This document shows, in pieces, positions 9,631 to 21,370 of a DNA stretch of 64,000 nt. Origin of the DNA: Campanula takesimana (lineage: Eukaryota > Streptophyta > Magnoliopsida > Asterales > Campanulaceae); contig JAOWBW010000767.1 of NCBI GenBank assembly GCA_026119855.1, positions 248,001-312,000 on the forward strand, in the 5' to 3' direction. Position 1 is the stretch's first letter. Each line of letters begins with the position of its first letter. A program made the position numbers and the translations under genes. Under the pieces are notes generated by a model. That model was not told where the DNA came from. It saw only the letters and a program-made list of their open reading frames with translations, and did no database searches.

Positions 9631-12248
9631 TGTCGCGACCCCGAACCCGCGGGTCCGGAATACGCGAGCTGGACGTCGACTTAAAACCAAAACTCTAAAA
9701 TATAGAAGTTAAAAATTCCATTTTGAACCAAAAGATGATAACACAAGGTTTTACGAATCCAAGTTTAAATCAACAAAGTACATCTAACATAAGCTCCACA
9801 GCTTATACCCAAAAGAATAAAATACACAATTCTTAATGACGTCAATAATGGTAAAACTATCCCCAAAAGGTTATACATTTAAATAATGTAAACCGATCCA
9901 TAACAACCTGCCCCAAAATCTCAATCCTCTCGACGTCCTCCTCGATCCGCGAATCCTAATCCTTTTCCTCCTGGGGGGGTTAAGGAAAAACAAAGATGGA
10001 AATAAACGGGGTGAGATAAAATCTCAGTAAGTTACTAATGCAACTACATGACATGCTATAATGCAATAAGCAATAAACAGTGATAAATATCACATAGCAT
10101 GTAACAAATAACAGTCAACAGATAGCAGCGGAAAGTAAACACATAACAAAGGATATTAGCCAAGGTTTCCCAACTGATAGAACCAATTAAAGGATCGCTG
10201 CGCAGCTTCAACAATCAACCAATCCATATCTTCACAGTAGCATAAAAGCCGAAGAGAAAACCCCGGTCAGAAGCGACCAATCAACCCATCAATCAAATAA
10301 ACCATCTTCATAGTAGCATAAAAGCTGAAGAGAAACCCGGTACCGGAACCAATAACAATGTAAAGTGCCACAAGGGGCGGGAGTCATGCCACAAAGTCAT
10401 GCTCCAAAACGATTAGCTAGAATACCCACAACGGAGCTGGCTCATCCCAACCAAGGCCAATCTGGATGAGGACAGAAGGACCAATGGGCGATGCTATACT
10501 GGACTTGGCTCGTGCCATTATAGCATTATCCATTGCCTGACTCGATACACAATTTAACCAGCTGGACTTTCAATCATGCTAAGTAATGAATACTAGCTTT
10601 ATAAACATCAAAAGGGTTCCAAAGTAGGGAATCGTAACACAATTCACCATAAAGATACAACGATTACTCATTAAGAGTTTAACAACATTGATAGCGAGAA
10701 GTTCCTCATAAAAGAGTTCAATAACAGAAATGGAATTGCTCATAAAAGCCCAACAATACAAATTATTAAAACGAAATGATTCTAGGACAAGGATCCATAT
10801 CAAACGCATCCTAACATGATACACGCGAGTTACTCATAGAGAGAACTACCCAAATGGTCATTCCCCAAATAACACAATGACTATCATTAGAACTATCCCA
10901 AACGTCCACTCATTATGAAAGTGTTCCCACATTTTCCAATAATCCATAACTAAATTCCATAACCCATTTATTCACAAAGGAACCAAGGCGAAACCACACA
11001 AACCGATATTCCCAACTTGATTACAACGGACCGATTCTAAACACTTTGTCATAAGACACTAAATGAAATCTCAACACAATATAAACCTGAAACTCACCTA
11101 AATAAACCACCTCATCTCGAAGTACTCTAGAAGAGCTTTAAAACGATAATTTATACACCTAAAATGGAGTCCGGATGAGGGAGATATGGCTCTCGAAAGA
11201 TTGGACAAAAAGGGAAATAAATTTCACACCAGGGGAGAGGGTGCGCGCGCCTCCTTTGATCAAAAGGAAAAATCAAGTTTGGAGGAGGAGAGGGTGCGCG
11301 CGCCTCGTATGGGAGGGTGCGCGCGCCTCCATCCATCAGAAGGTTTTACCAGAAAGGGGGAGAGGAGGGTGCGCGCGCCTCATACGCAGGGGATGCGCGC
11401 GCCTCATACGCAGGGGATGCGCGCGCCTCCAAGGAAGAACAGCAAACCCAGATCTTCCTTCCTGGGTTCTTATTCGAAAATCAACACAAATCCACCATTT
11501 TCATACCCAAATTCAAAGTTAACACTACCAAGTAGTAACCCAATGTACCCAAACCATTTAGAAGCAAAAAAGGACCCTAGAACATCGTCTGGACAACCCA
11601 AATCAAGGGATGATTCAAATACCAAAATTTTACAACAAAATGAACAAAAATATAGATCACTCTCAAATTAACCCAAGAAGCAATAAATGGCACTCTTATT
11701 ATCATCTAAACATGGAATGCCATTTCTAGCATAAAAATGGGGGGAAAGTAACTTACCAGGATTTTCTCAAAGGTGACGGAACTCAAAATTTCTTGGCTTC
11801 CTACGATCCTATCGACGATCTAAACAAGTTTCAAGTTTTAAGAAATGAGAAATAATGAGAGGAAGAGGAAGGAAATGAAGAGAGAAGGAAGAGAGAAAAA
11901 CTTACCTTTTGCTACGGAAGAGAGAGAGAGAGAAATGAGCTGGGAGAAGAAATGAGGGAGAGGTGAGGGAGAAGAGAGGGAGTAGGGGAAATTATTTCAA
12001 AAACTTACACTTAGACCCCTTCCCCATCTACTAACACAAATACTTACACTCCCCACTAACAATTAAGACCCAACAATGCTACACTAACCCAAATGACTCA
12101 AATAAACTGCCAGGCATAATTATTATGAAACATAAAATGCACACATAAATATTTAAATGAATAATAATTTAAATAAATAAGTAAGCAAATAAATAAATAA
12201 TAATTATTTATTACTAATAAAATAGAGCCTAGTTTTCGGGTCGTGACA
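9631..12248 (-). repeat. 3' LTR of the inner element
   Basis: 2618 bp. On the plus strand it starts TGTCGCGACCCCGAACC and ends TTCGGGTCGTGACA. It pairs with 15202-17782 at very high identity, with indels, the main one being the number of GTGCGCGCGCC repeats (six here). The several open frames seen in it (for example 11151-11671) are repeat artefacts. Confidence 0.93.
11236..11432. repeat. six-copy GGTGCGCGCGCCTC array in the left LTR
   Basis: GGTGCGCGCGCCTC or GGATGCGCGCGCCTC occurs at about 11239, 11291, 11316, 11368, 11391 and 11416. Three pairs are separated by only about 10-13 bp. The alternating purine-pyrimidine GC core stands out in an AT-rich LTR. Confidence 0.9.
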
Positions 12249-12270
12249 TTCACTCCACCTTAAAAGAAAA
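12249..12270 (-). promoter_or_regulatory. polypurine tract of the inner element
   Basis: Read on the minus strand the sequence is TTTTAAGGTGGAGTGAA immediately before the 3' LTR start TGTCACGACC. The position and purine run fit a plus-strand priming tract. Confidence 0.7.
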
Positions 12271-14034
12271 TCCGTCCCGAATTTTAAAGATACTTACCCG
12301 AATGATCAAGTAGCCATTAATACGATAGTTCCGTCATTTCTCAAATTCCTCAATCATCCATTCTAAACCACCACGTAGTAACCCTAAATAATGTTCACGA
12401 TACCACGACCTCTCGCACATAACTTCCTTCAATCATAACCTTCACTACTAATTAGAATCCATAATCAAAATTGGAGAATCCCAATTGCTCCCAAACATAA
12501 CTCTCGAGATATCCCAAGCTCACCTTATTCATAACCTTAATTACACTGCAAAGGTGTTTCCTTTTGTAAATCGCATACTTAGTAGTATTCCCCAGAAATT
12601 CAAAACATCACCATCCCGAGCCTAATTAGCTTTTAAAATATAAAAAGGCTAAAGAAATTTCTATTTCCACAATATTCATCGAAATGGCTATATCTCTATG
12701 GATTACCATTATAGTGTCTTCACTTTGAGTTAACACCTTAAATAAATAGTACCATACAAACCCCAAAATTTCTCGTACAAAGTGTCCACTTAAATCTATG
12801 TTATACTCTCATCCCTTCATTAATCCGGTCTTGAAGCCTAAACAATTCAATATACTCAATAGTCCGCAAAACGATCCAAATTTCATCTTCAAAAGATTTT
12901 CTCTAACTCCCATTTAAGTTATAATCCGTGCTCATATACCCAAAGGAAATCAACGAACCCTAAATTCAATAGCTAACCCCAGTTAGTCTCTCACGCATAC
13001 ATTTATTAACTTAATGATACTTAAGCTCAATGGTACTACCAAAATCATAAACCAATTAGCTAGCCTCATTCCAATAGATCCATTACCAAATCACAATATT
13101 CTTTAATTATGCCCAAATATTGATACTCAACTTTCTTCACATACCCTTGGTCCAAATCGCGAAACGCCACCAAGGAGAGATTTAGGACCATAGAACCACT
13201 ATCTAACCAAAATTCAAAATGCCTTTAACATAGATCGAGAAATTGTTACTCTCCCAAAATGTACTTATTAGACCTTTCTAACTTAACACGCTTACCACCA
13301 TTATCGATTATAAATTCCACCATACACTCATTACCCATAACAATTCACGCATCCCTCCATACTAATCAATCCCGATGTACTCACGGAGATGTACTAAAAG
13401 TAAACAAAATCTCTTAACAAGAAACCCTCGGTTGAATCCTCAACTTTTACAACTCAACCGTTACAATATAGATATTGATCCAATTATCAGTACTACAACC
13501 TTGTACCACAACAATGCAATTTAACCCCAAGCTTCTCCTCAAACACTAGGTACTATTCGGAAGAAAATGAAAATCTTACGAATGATAAATACACCCAACA
13601 AATTGACCGAAACTAAATACTCGGATTTCAATTAAGAAAAGATAGGTATAACTCTACCCAAAGGAACGGTCTCAAACAGTTTTAAGAAATTAGGAATGGA
13701 GAATATAACAATCCCCCTACAACAATAGACTAAAGCAATAGTAACATCAAAATCTTGTAATAGCAACATGGCTAATTTAGCAGGAGAGACATAACCATAC
13801 TTAAGCACATCATAAGCACATAAGACTTCATCAGATACCCTAAACTCCTCCATAGGAGTAGACACCTACAACACATAAGTCAAAGACTCAGAAGAAATAA
13901 ATGCAACTAAATGCACAGAAACACATAAATGCGATGATCCTAAAATGCACGCGCTCGCTCTCACGACGCAAAATAATACCTCCTGAAATTTATCCGTTAC
14001 CTGGTGAGTGCTGATTGATCGCAATTACTCTACC
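12271..14034. other. non-coding internal region of the inner element
   Basis: 1.8 kb of AT-rich sequence where pol should be. I find no protease, reverse transcriptase, RNase H or integrase motif on the minus strand. The 77-codon frame at 13632-13865 has no recognisable match. Confidence 0.7.
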
Positions 14035-15081
14035 CTATACCTTAGGGTTCCCCGAAGCATCTCTCTTCTGACCCGGTGAAGTACTGGTTCTTGTTCCTGA
14101 TGATTGAACCTTAAACCTCGGACAATCCTTTATGAAGTGACCCAGTTGACCACAATTGATACATTTTCCCTGCTTCTTCCAACACTTATCCTCCAAATGG
14201 CCTTCCCTCTGACAGTAAGTGCAAAGCCACCTACCTTGTTTCCCTTGTTTCCCCGGAGTAGTACCCGGATTCCCTAGCGCGGTTTGTTCTTTAAACTGAG
14301 ATGGTGCTCCCAAATTACCTCGGTTATCTGAACGGTGTTGTGGTTGAGATTTAGCATGGCTTACTTGTTTACCCGTATTTGCAACCTCGGTCTTCCTCTT
14401 ATGCTCCCCAATATCTTGCTCGATCAAGTATGCCCGGTCTACCACATCCTGGAAGGTCACAATCATCTGGGCAATAAGCTGAGTACGGATGGATGTATTT
14501 AAACCGCGGATGAATCTCATGGCTTTCTGTTCCTCAGTCCTCACGAGATAGTCACAGTACCTGACTAATTCTGTGAACTTAGCCGAGTACTGAGCTATAG
14601 ACAACAAACCTTGCTCCAGGTTGAGCAGCTCGATCTCCTTTCGGTTTTGATCCACTACCGGAATGAAATGCTCCTTGAACTTTCGCACAAACAATTCCCA
14701 TGCATACACTGTGTGAGTATCATCCCAACTCGCTTTAACACCCTTCCACCAATGCTCGGCGGCACCCACAAGTTTATAAGCCGCAAACCGGACCTTGTCT
14801 TCATCGGTGCAACCAAAGACATCATAAATATTCTCCATCGACTCAATCCATAGCTCGGCCTTCCTTACATCGGGTTCCCCATTGAACTCAACCGGTTTCA
14901 ATTTCAGAAATTGTTCCAATCCGTAACGGGGTGGTGGTGCTTGTTCTACCCTCGGACCTTGATCATGTATGGCCTTCATGGCCGCCTCAAACATGCCCTG
15001 AAACATTGCACGGGCTTCATCCCTTGTTTCATTCTGATTTGCATTACCGGTATTACTTTCACCACTTCTCCTTCGAGCCAT
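14035..15081 (-). CDS. gag: Gag protein of the inner Tekay-type element
   Basis: 348 codons from the ATG at 15081; the open frame runs three codons further upstream. Retrotransposon Gag assembles the cytoplasmic virus-like particle and binds element RNA. Residues about 55-230 form the Retrotrans_gag domain, with LKLKPVEFNG, AELWIESMENIYDVFGC and LVGAAEHWW typical of the chromovirus Tekay/Del lineage. Two CCHC zinc knuckles near the C-terminus, CTYCQREGHLEDKC and CINCGQLGHFIKDC, bind nucleic acid. The frame is intact. In autonomous relatives gag is fused to pol; here it stops at 14035. It is transcribed away from the 5' LTR at 15202-17782, opposite to the surrounding element. Confidence 0.93.
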   Translation of the reverse strand: MARRRSGESNTGNANQNETRDEARAMFQGMFEAAMKAIHDQGPRVEQAPPPRYGLEQFLKLKPVEFNGEPDVRKAELWIESMENIYDVFGCTDEDKVRFAAYKLVGAAEHWWKGVKASWDDTHTVYAWELFVRKFKEHFIPVVDQNRKEIELLNLEQGLLSIAQYSAKFTELVRYCDYLVRTEEQKAMRFIRGLNTSIRTQLIAQMIVTFQDVVDRAYLIEQDIGEHKRKTEVANTGKQVSHAKSQPQHRSDNRGNLGAPSQFKEQTALGNPGTTPGKQGKQGRWLCTYCQREGHLEDKCWKKQGKCINCGQLGHFIKDCPRFKVQSSGTRTSTSPGQKRDASGNPKV

Positions 15082-15182
15082 TTCAAACAAGTACCTGCAT
15101 AAAACAACAATTGTTACTCACTCCGAACACACTACCCTCCTAGGTCATACTAATCCACCTATACATATACTTAGAGCTAATT

Positions 15183-15200
15183 CCATAGCTCTGAAACCAA
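15183..15200 (-). promoter_or_regulatory. primer binding site, initiator tRNA-Met
   Basis: On the minus strand, just inside the 5' LTR, TTGGTTTCAGAGCTATGG differs at one base from the classical TGGTATCAGAGC site complementary to plant initiator tRNA-Met. Confidence 0.85.
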
Positions 15201-15201
15201 C

Positions 15202-17782
15202 TGTCGCGACCCCGAACCCGCGGGTCCGGAATACGCGAGCTGGACGTCGACTTAAAACCAAAACTCTAAAATATAGAAGTTAAAAATTCCATTTTGAACC
15301 AAAAGATGATAACACAAGGTTTTACGAATCCAAGTTTAAATCAACAAAGTACATCTAACATAAGCTCCACAGCTTATACCCAAAAGAATAAAATACACAA
15401 TTCTTAATGACGTCAATAATGGTAAAACTATCCCCAAAAGGTTATACATTTAAATAATGTAAACCGATCCATAACAACCTGCCCCAAAATCTCAATCCTC
15501 TCGACGTCCTCCTCGATCCGCGAATCCTAATCCTTTTCCTCCTGGGGGGGGTTAAGGAAAAACAAAGATGGAAATAAACAGGGTGAGATAAAATCTCAGT
15601 AAGTTACTAATGCAACTACATGACATGCTATAATGCAATAAGCAATAAACAATGATAAATATCACATAGCATGTAACAAATAACAGTCAACAGATAGCAG
15701 CGGAAAGTAAACACATAACAAAGGATATTAGCCAAGGTTTCCCAACTGATAGAACCAATTAAAGGATCGCTGCGCAGCTTCAACAATCAACCAATCCATA
15801 TCTTCACAGTAGCATAAAAGCCAAAGAGAAAACCCCGGTCAAAAGCGACCAATCAACCCATCAATCAAACAAACCATCTTCATAGTAGCATAAAAGCTGA
15901 AGAGAAACCCGGTACCGGAACCAATAACAATGTAAAGTGCCACAAGGGGCGGGAGTCATGCCACAAAGTCATGCTCCAAAACGATTAGCTAGAATACCCA
16001 CAACAGAGCTGGCTCATCCCAACCAAGGCCAATTTGGATGAGGACAGAAGGACCAATGGGCGATGCTATACTGGACTTGGCTCGTGCCATTATAGCATTA
16101 TCCATTGCCTGACTCGATACACAATTTAACCAGCTGGACTTTCAATCATGCTAAGTAATGTATACTAGCTTTATAAACATCAAAAGGGTTCCAAAGTAGG
16201 GAATCGTAACACAATTCACCATAAAGATACAACGATTACTCATTAAGAGTTTAACAACATTGATAGCGAGAAGTTCCTCATAAAAGAGTTCAATAACAGA
16301 AATGGAATTGCTCATAAAATCCCAACAATACAAATCATTAAAACGAAATGATTCTAGGACAAGGATCCATATCAAACGCATCCTAACATGATACACGCGA
16401 GTTACTCATAGAGAGTACTACCCAAATGGTCATTCCCCAAATAGCACAATGACTATCATTAGAACTATCCCAAACGTCCACTCATTATGAAAGTGTTCCC
16501 ACATTTTCCAATAATCCATAACTAAATTCCATAACCCATTTATTCACAAAGGAACCAAGGCGAAACCACACAAACCGATATTCCCAACTTGATTACAACG
16601 GACCGATTCTAAACACTTTATCATAAGACACTAAATGAAATCTCAACACAATATAAACCTGAAACTCAACTAAATAAACCACCTCATCTCGAAGTACTCT
16701 AGAAGAGCTTTAAAACGATAATTTATACACCTAAAATGGAGTCCGGATGAGGGAGATATGGCTCTCGAAAGATTGGACAAAAAGGGAAATAAATTTCACA
16801 CCGGGGGAGAGGGTGCGCGCGCCTCCTTTGATCAGAAGGAAAAATCAAGTTTGGAGGAGGAGAGGGTGCGCGCGCCTCCATCCATCAGAAGGTTTTACCA
16901 GAAAGGGGGAGAGGAGGGTGCGCGCGCCTCATATGCAGGGGATGCGCGCGCCTCCAAGGAAGAACAGCAAACCCAGATCTTCCTTCCTGGGTTCTTATTC
17001 GAAAATCAACACAAATCCACCATTTTCATACCCAAATTCAAAGTTAACACTACCAAGTAGTAACCCAATGTACCCAAACCATTTAGAAGCCAAAAAGGAC
17101 CCTAGAACATCGTCTGGACAACTCAAATCAAGGGATGATTCAAATACCAAAATTTTACAACAAAATGAACAAAAATATAGATCACTCTCAAATTAACCCA
17201 AGAAGCAATAAATGGCATTCTTATTATCATCTAAACATGGAATGACAATTCTAGCATAAAAATGGGGGGAAAGTAACTTACCCGGATTTTCTCAAAGGTG
17301 ACGGAACTCGAAATTTCTTGGCTTCCTACGATCCTATCGACGATCTAAACAAGTTTCAAGTTTTAAGAAATGAGAAATAATGAGAGGAAGAGGAAGGAAA
17401 TGAAGAGAGAAGGAAGAGAGAAAAACTTACCTTTTGCTATGGAAGAGAGAGATGGAAATGAGCTGGGAGAAGAAATGAGGGAGAGGTGAGGGAGAAGAGA
17501 GGGAGTAGGGAGGGAGTAGGGGAAATTATTTCAAAAACTTACACTTAGACCCCTTCCCCATCTACTAACACAAATACTTACACTCCCCACTAACAATTAA
17601 GACCCAACAATGCTACACTAACCCAAATGACTCAAATAAAATGCCAGGCATAATTATTATGAAACATAAAATGCACACATAAATATTTAAATGAATAATA
17701 ATTTAAATAAATAAGTAAGAAAATAAATAAATAATAATTATTTATTACTAATAAAATAGAGCTTAGTTTTCGGGTCGTGACA
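15202..17782 (-). repeat. 5' LTR of the inner element
   Basis: 2581 bp, partner of 9631-12248, with the same TGTCGCGACC and GGGTCGTGACA ends. It carries four GTGCGCGCGCC copies (16808-16956) instead of six and a short AGGGAGTAGGG duplication near 17505. Confidence 0.93.
16808..16956. repeat. four-copy GGTGCGCGCGCCTC array in the right LTR
   Basis: Copies at about 16811, 16865, 16916 and 16940. Relative to the left LTR, the copy around 11291-11330 and one of the CATACGCAGGGGATGC units are missing. Confidence 0.9.
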
Positions 17783-17787
17783 GTCTT

Positions 17788-18519
17788 AACCCTCAGTTTG
17801 ATTTTAATTATCTCAATAATTATCAATTCGCTGCTGCTAACAATGATGCAGGTAGCCTACTTAGAAGACAAATGCAGGAACTAAAGGAACTAGTTATGAG
17901 TGTGCTAGGGTTGACTCTGCCACACAACCAGGCTTCTCCAACATGTTACAATGAGTCCCGCTTCACTCCAGCCATAGCCAACGTGGTCATACCAAAGAAG
18001 TTCAGTCCACCCCACATGAAGCAGTATGATGGGACAACTGATCCAGCGGAGCATGTTGCATTGTATCAGGAGAAGATGGATGTGGTCCATATTCCACCCC
18101 AGTTCAAGGAAGCATGCTTTTGCAGGGGGTTTGGTTTAACTCTTACAGGGGCAGCTTTGAGATGGCTCATTAGCCAACCTTTGGGTTCTATTGGATCATA
18201 TGCTCAGCTTATCAACTTGTTCACTAATCAGTTTTCATGTAACAGGGTGTTCGAGAAACTGACAAGTGATCTTTACAGGGTGGTCCAGCAACCTGATGAG
18301 CTAGTTAAAGACTACCTGAGCAGGTTCAACAGGGAGGCGGTGAACATCTCCAACCTGGACACTGTAACTGCAATTGAAGCCTTTAGGATGGGACTCAAGA
18401 AGGACTCTCCTTATTATGTTGACTTAGTTATGACACCATGCAAGAGGCTGGATGAAATCAGAACCAGCGCATCTAGATTCATCAGGTTGGAAGAAGATAG
18501 GATCATGCAGGATTACTAA
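17788..18519 (+). pseudogene. gag: gag, C-terminal part (outer element)
   Basis: 243 codons continuing the frame that opens at 9157. It holds the Retrotrans_gag core: a PKKFSPPHMKQYDGTTDPAEH motif, LTLTGAALRWLISQP, and DYLSRFNREAV with IEAFRMGL. This style matches Tat/Ogre-type Ty3/gypsy gag. The frame ends with TAA after a final EEDRIMQDY, where autonomous relatives continue into a zinc knuckle and protease. No zinc knuckle is present. Apart from the insertion there is no stop or frameshift, in line with a recently active element whose gag was later cut. Confidence 0.88.
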
Positions 18520-19662
18520 TCAATAGGTTGGAAAGGGGGCATGCTGGATGTCAACTATAGATGGTACCAGAATTCCTAGAAATTAGAATGCAGTGCATCT
18601 CAAGCTGTACTTTATGTAAGTTGTAGCTTGTCAACTTAATTCAGAAAATCAGGTATGCATTTATATTGCTTTATTTCAATTATGTTGTTTCAATTTGATT
18701 TATCTTCATCAAACATCGACTGACTTAAGCATCGGAGGGGTGTTAGCCAAGCTAACACCCAACCCTAACATGTTTCTGCTTTGCGAGGAAACTCAAAGTC
18801 TCTATTCAGGTCAAGATGTCTACATGTTGATCCAAGTTTTCCAGATGTTACATGTTGACCAGAGATGTTACATGCTGATCCAAGTATTCAAAGATGTTCA
18901 CATGAGTCAGAATTCATGTCTAACAGGAAAATTCAAAGTTCAATTCCATCCAATGTATAAGGTTTTACACCTTTCAAAGGTTTAAAGGTTTTACACCTTT
19001 CAAAGGTTTAAAGGTTTTACACCTTTCTTATGTGTTTAAGGTTTCTACACCTTCCCCCGTGCGCACGATTTTCATGTTTTAGTTAAGTTGTAGGTGGGCC
19101 AATGTGTCATGTACATATTGATTACCTTCTTGCACTTAATTAAAATTATGAACTCAAGTTGAAATCAATGGTTGTAGCATTTACATGTTACCAAACGTAC
19201 TCAGGGTATAAAGATAAACATCTTTTCATAATGATTCCCAACTTGTAACATCAACATGTTACCAACCCTTCTTTACATCGCTACTATTCAATGGTTCCAA
19301 AATTATTCTAAGTTGTAACATCAACATGTTACCCTTAGAATCCTAACCGTACGACCAATCTATTATCAAAATACCAAAAAGGATCAAACACACTGATCCT
19401 AAAACGGGAAACATTCATAAGTTTTAACCATGCTATCACAAGACATTGTTCAAACAAAATTGCAACCTAACATGTCCAAACAGACATGTTGCAAACAAAT
19501 AAAAATTGTCTTTAAGACAATCACCAAAATATCCTATTCTTCGTCTTTCTCTTTGTTTTTTGCAGGATCAATTGCATCTTGGAGCTTTTATCACCTACAT
19601 CAACTGTTATTGAAATTTCTTGAATTTATATGTTCACTCAATTCAAAAAATTTGGGGGCAAT
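18520..19662. other. non-coding 3' region of the outer element
   Basis: No open frame of note. ACATGTTGA/TCAACATGT-like words recur (18825-18900, 19250-19335), echoing words in the LTR. A polypurine tract TTTGGGGGCAAT (19651-19662) precedes the 3' LTR. No pol remnant was recognised. Confidence 0.7.
18958..19037. repeat. tandem 29-bp repeat AAGGTTTTACACCTTTC
   Basis: GGTTTTACACCTTTCAAAGG occurs twice and a partial third copy ends in CCTTTCTTATG. Each unit is itself nearly palindromic (AAAGGT...ACCTTT). Confidence 0.85.
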
Positions 19663-20359
19663 TGTTTGGGGTGAAAAATCTCACAGCACTATATCTACAT
19701 CCTGGAAATAACGACTTGAGTCTACATCCTGACATCCTGAGTTGACATCCTGAAGTTACATCTTACATCTTGACTCTACATGTTGACTTCACATCCTGAA
19801 ACTACAAGTTGTCGCGCAACCTGAAGGATACAAGTTGTCTCGCAACTTGAGGCTACAACTTGACGATACAACCTGAGCCGACGACCTGAAGACAGTTAAC
19901 AGATCCCTATTTTTAGGATCACAACAACAATCATGTGATCAATTGAGACCTAGTCAAAGAAGGAGACTTATTTATCCAGGTGAAGTCCAAGCAACGGAAA
20001 AATGATAGATCACAACAAACTCTCCTAAAACAAAGGGATAGAGTTAGCTAGTTTATTTCCTCTCTTTTTCTAGTATTTAAAGATAACGAACACATGTATT
20101 TTACACACACTCACTTCTCTCTTGTAACTCTCCCTCTCTACTTTCTCTTGTATTCACACTTATACATTAATAAAATCGTTTGGTACAGAGGTAGGTTTCC
20201 AAAACCTCCCGAGGTTTTATGCCAGAGAGTAGTTGCTCAAAGGCTTTCCTCGTTACATCCTAGTCCAATATTCTTGAATCTTTTACTTCTTTATTCCATT
20301 GTACCCAATTTCTTTTTTCTTCGTTTTATTAGTCAAATTGTCAAAAATTGGCCGAAACA
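19663..20359 (+). repeat. 3' LTR of the outer element
   Basis: 697 bp, the same length as 8407-9103 and with about five substitutions by eye. A TATTTAAA box corresponds to the one in the 5' LTR. Confidence 0.93.
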
Positions 20360-20364
20360 AATGG

Positions 20365-20396
20365 CAAATGAGAAGATCATTGTGGGACAAAGGGAG
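20365..20396. mobile_element. right part of the split Stowaway MITE
   Basis: GAAGATCATTGTGGGACAAA followed by GGGAG and TA is the inverted partner of 8259-8284, displaced 12 kb by the LTR insertion. Confidence 0.85.
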
Positions 20397-20540
20397 TATT
20401 TTTTTAATGAATTCTGAAGAGTAAAATAATTTAGAAATCAGTCTTTTGATGATGATGTCTCTTATGAATTCAGTCAATTTCAAATGTTATTTCAAATTTT
20501 CAGGACTAATACATAAGAAAATGTCCCCTTGATTTGATTA

Positions 20541-20766
20541 GGGATTTCGAACCGCTGCACCCACTAGTTAGCTCCACCCAATGGTTTCGGTTGGAGCCAC
20601 CTCATTTTAGCTACACCCAACTGTTGAGATGTGTCCGAACTCGGTGGGACCCATAAAAAATTGAAGTCATCTTAGCCGCACACCCAAACCGCTCGCCTAT
20701 GTGGCTTTGATCGGAACCGTTGGGTGGAGGGGTGTAGCTAACTTCGGTGGAGCGGTTCCGGGTCCC
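20541..20766. mobile_element. unclassified (probably hAT-like) MITE
   Basis: Ends GGGATTTCGAACCGCTGCAC and GGAGCGGTTCCGGGTCCC pair imperfectly. Subterminal TAGTTAGCTCCACCC pairs with GGGTGTAGCTAAC. TTGATTAG borders both sides (20534-20541 overlapping the first G, and 20767-20774), suggesting an 8-bp TSD. Confidence 0.7.
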
Positions 20767-21084
20767 TTGATTAGAGGGTCGTGCTAATAAAGCAAAGGTC
20801 AGGCCAGTTTCTAATGATCAAAATTTCAAAATCTTTTAGAACAGTTACAACGCTATAATTTAAAGGATGAAATTTAGTTTCTGAAATAAAATTATTAATC
20901 ATTGTAGGCCAAACTATTAAGGGTTAATTTGAGAGCCACCTCGGCCTAGTTCTGTGCCCACTCTATTGTAATTATAACTAAAGACAAAATTTGTGAAGTA
21001 AAATGATGATCGCTGATACTTTGTCAAACGAGCAACACAGTTAACTCTTTTTTAAGCAATCTAGGTCATTTTTCAAAAAATATA

Positions 21085-21370
21085 CTTCATCCGTCTCTAA
21101 ATGAGTGTCCATTTAAAAAAAAAAAATTTGTCTCAAAATGAGTGTCTTTTTTTAACATAACTTTGTCCATAAATGTTTTTTTTTCGAATTTTTTTTCACC
21201 GGTCTCTTTATACGTATTTTAATGTGTACCTCCCAATATCCCAAAACTAAATGTTTGGAAAGAGATTAGAAAATTATATACGAATCTTTGCCACCAAATT
21301 GTACAAAAAGTTGGGATTTTTAGATGTCCCTTAAAATAAAATTTGGACACTCATTTAGGGACAGAGGTAG
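21085..21370. mobile_element. Stowaway-like MITE (CTCTAAATGAGTGTCC family)
   Basis: Ends TTCATCCGTCTCTAAATGAG-type and CTCATTTAGGGACAGAGGTAG are inverted repeats, with TA at 21083-21084 and 21371-21372. The interior TTTGGAAAGAGATTAG recurs in a rearranged copy at 59806-60060. Confidence 0.85.

Larger units (their letters stand above)
9631..17782 (-). mobile_element. gag-only Ty3/gypsy element, Tekay/Del type, inserted in the outer gag
   Basis: On the minus strand the order is 5' LTR (17782-15202), primer site for initiator tRNA-Met, gag (15081-14035), about 1.8 kb without coding capacity, polypurine tract, 3' LTR (12248-9631). GTCTT occurs directly outside both ends (9626-9630 and 17783-17787), a perfect 5-bp TSD. 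Long LTRs of about 2.6 kb and a gag of chromovirus Tekay style fit the Del/Tekay lineage. No pol is present. It must be younger than the outer element, and the nearly identical LTRs agree. Confidence 0.93.
8407..20359 (+). mobile_element. gag-only (TR-GAG type) Ty3/gypsy LTR element, interrupted by a second element
   Basis: Two 697-bp direct repeats (8407-9103 and 19663-20359) begin TGTTTGGGGTG and end GGCCGAAACA. They differ at about five positions by eye, so the insertion is young. The flanks AATAG (8402-8406) and AATGG (20360-20364) are a one-mismatch TSD. Inside are a primer-binding-site-like TGGCGCC motif, one gag frame and a TTTGGGGGCAAT polypurine tract, but no protease, reverse transcriptase or integrase. 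It is therefore non-autonomous. Its gag frame is split at 9630/17788 by the minus-strand element 9631-17782. Confidence 0.92.

Noticed and set aside
11151..11671. Overlapping open frames on both strands in the inner LTR
   Set aside because: They come from the GTGCGCGCGCC repeats, which lack stops in several frames. They recur in the other LTR and have no domain.
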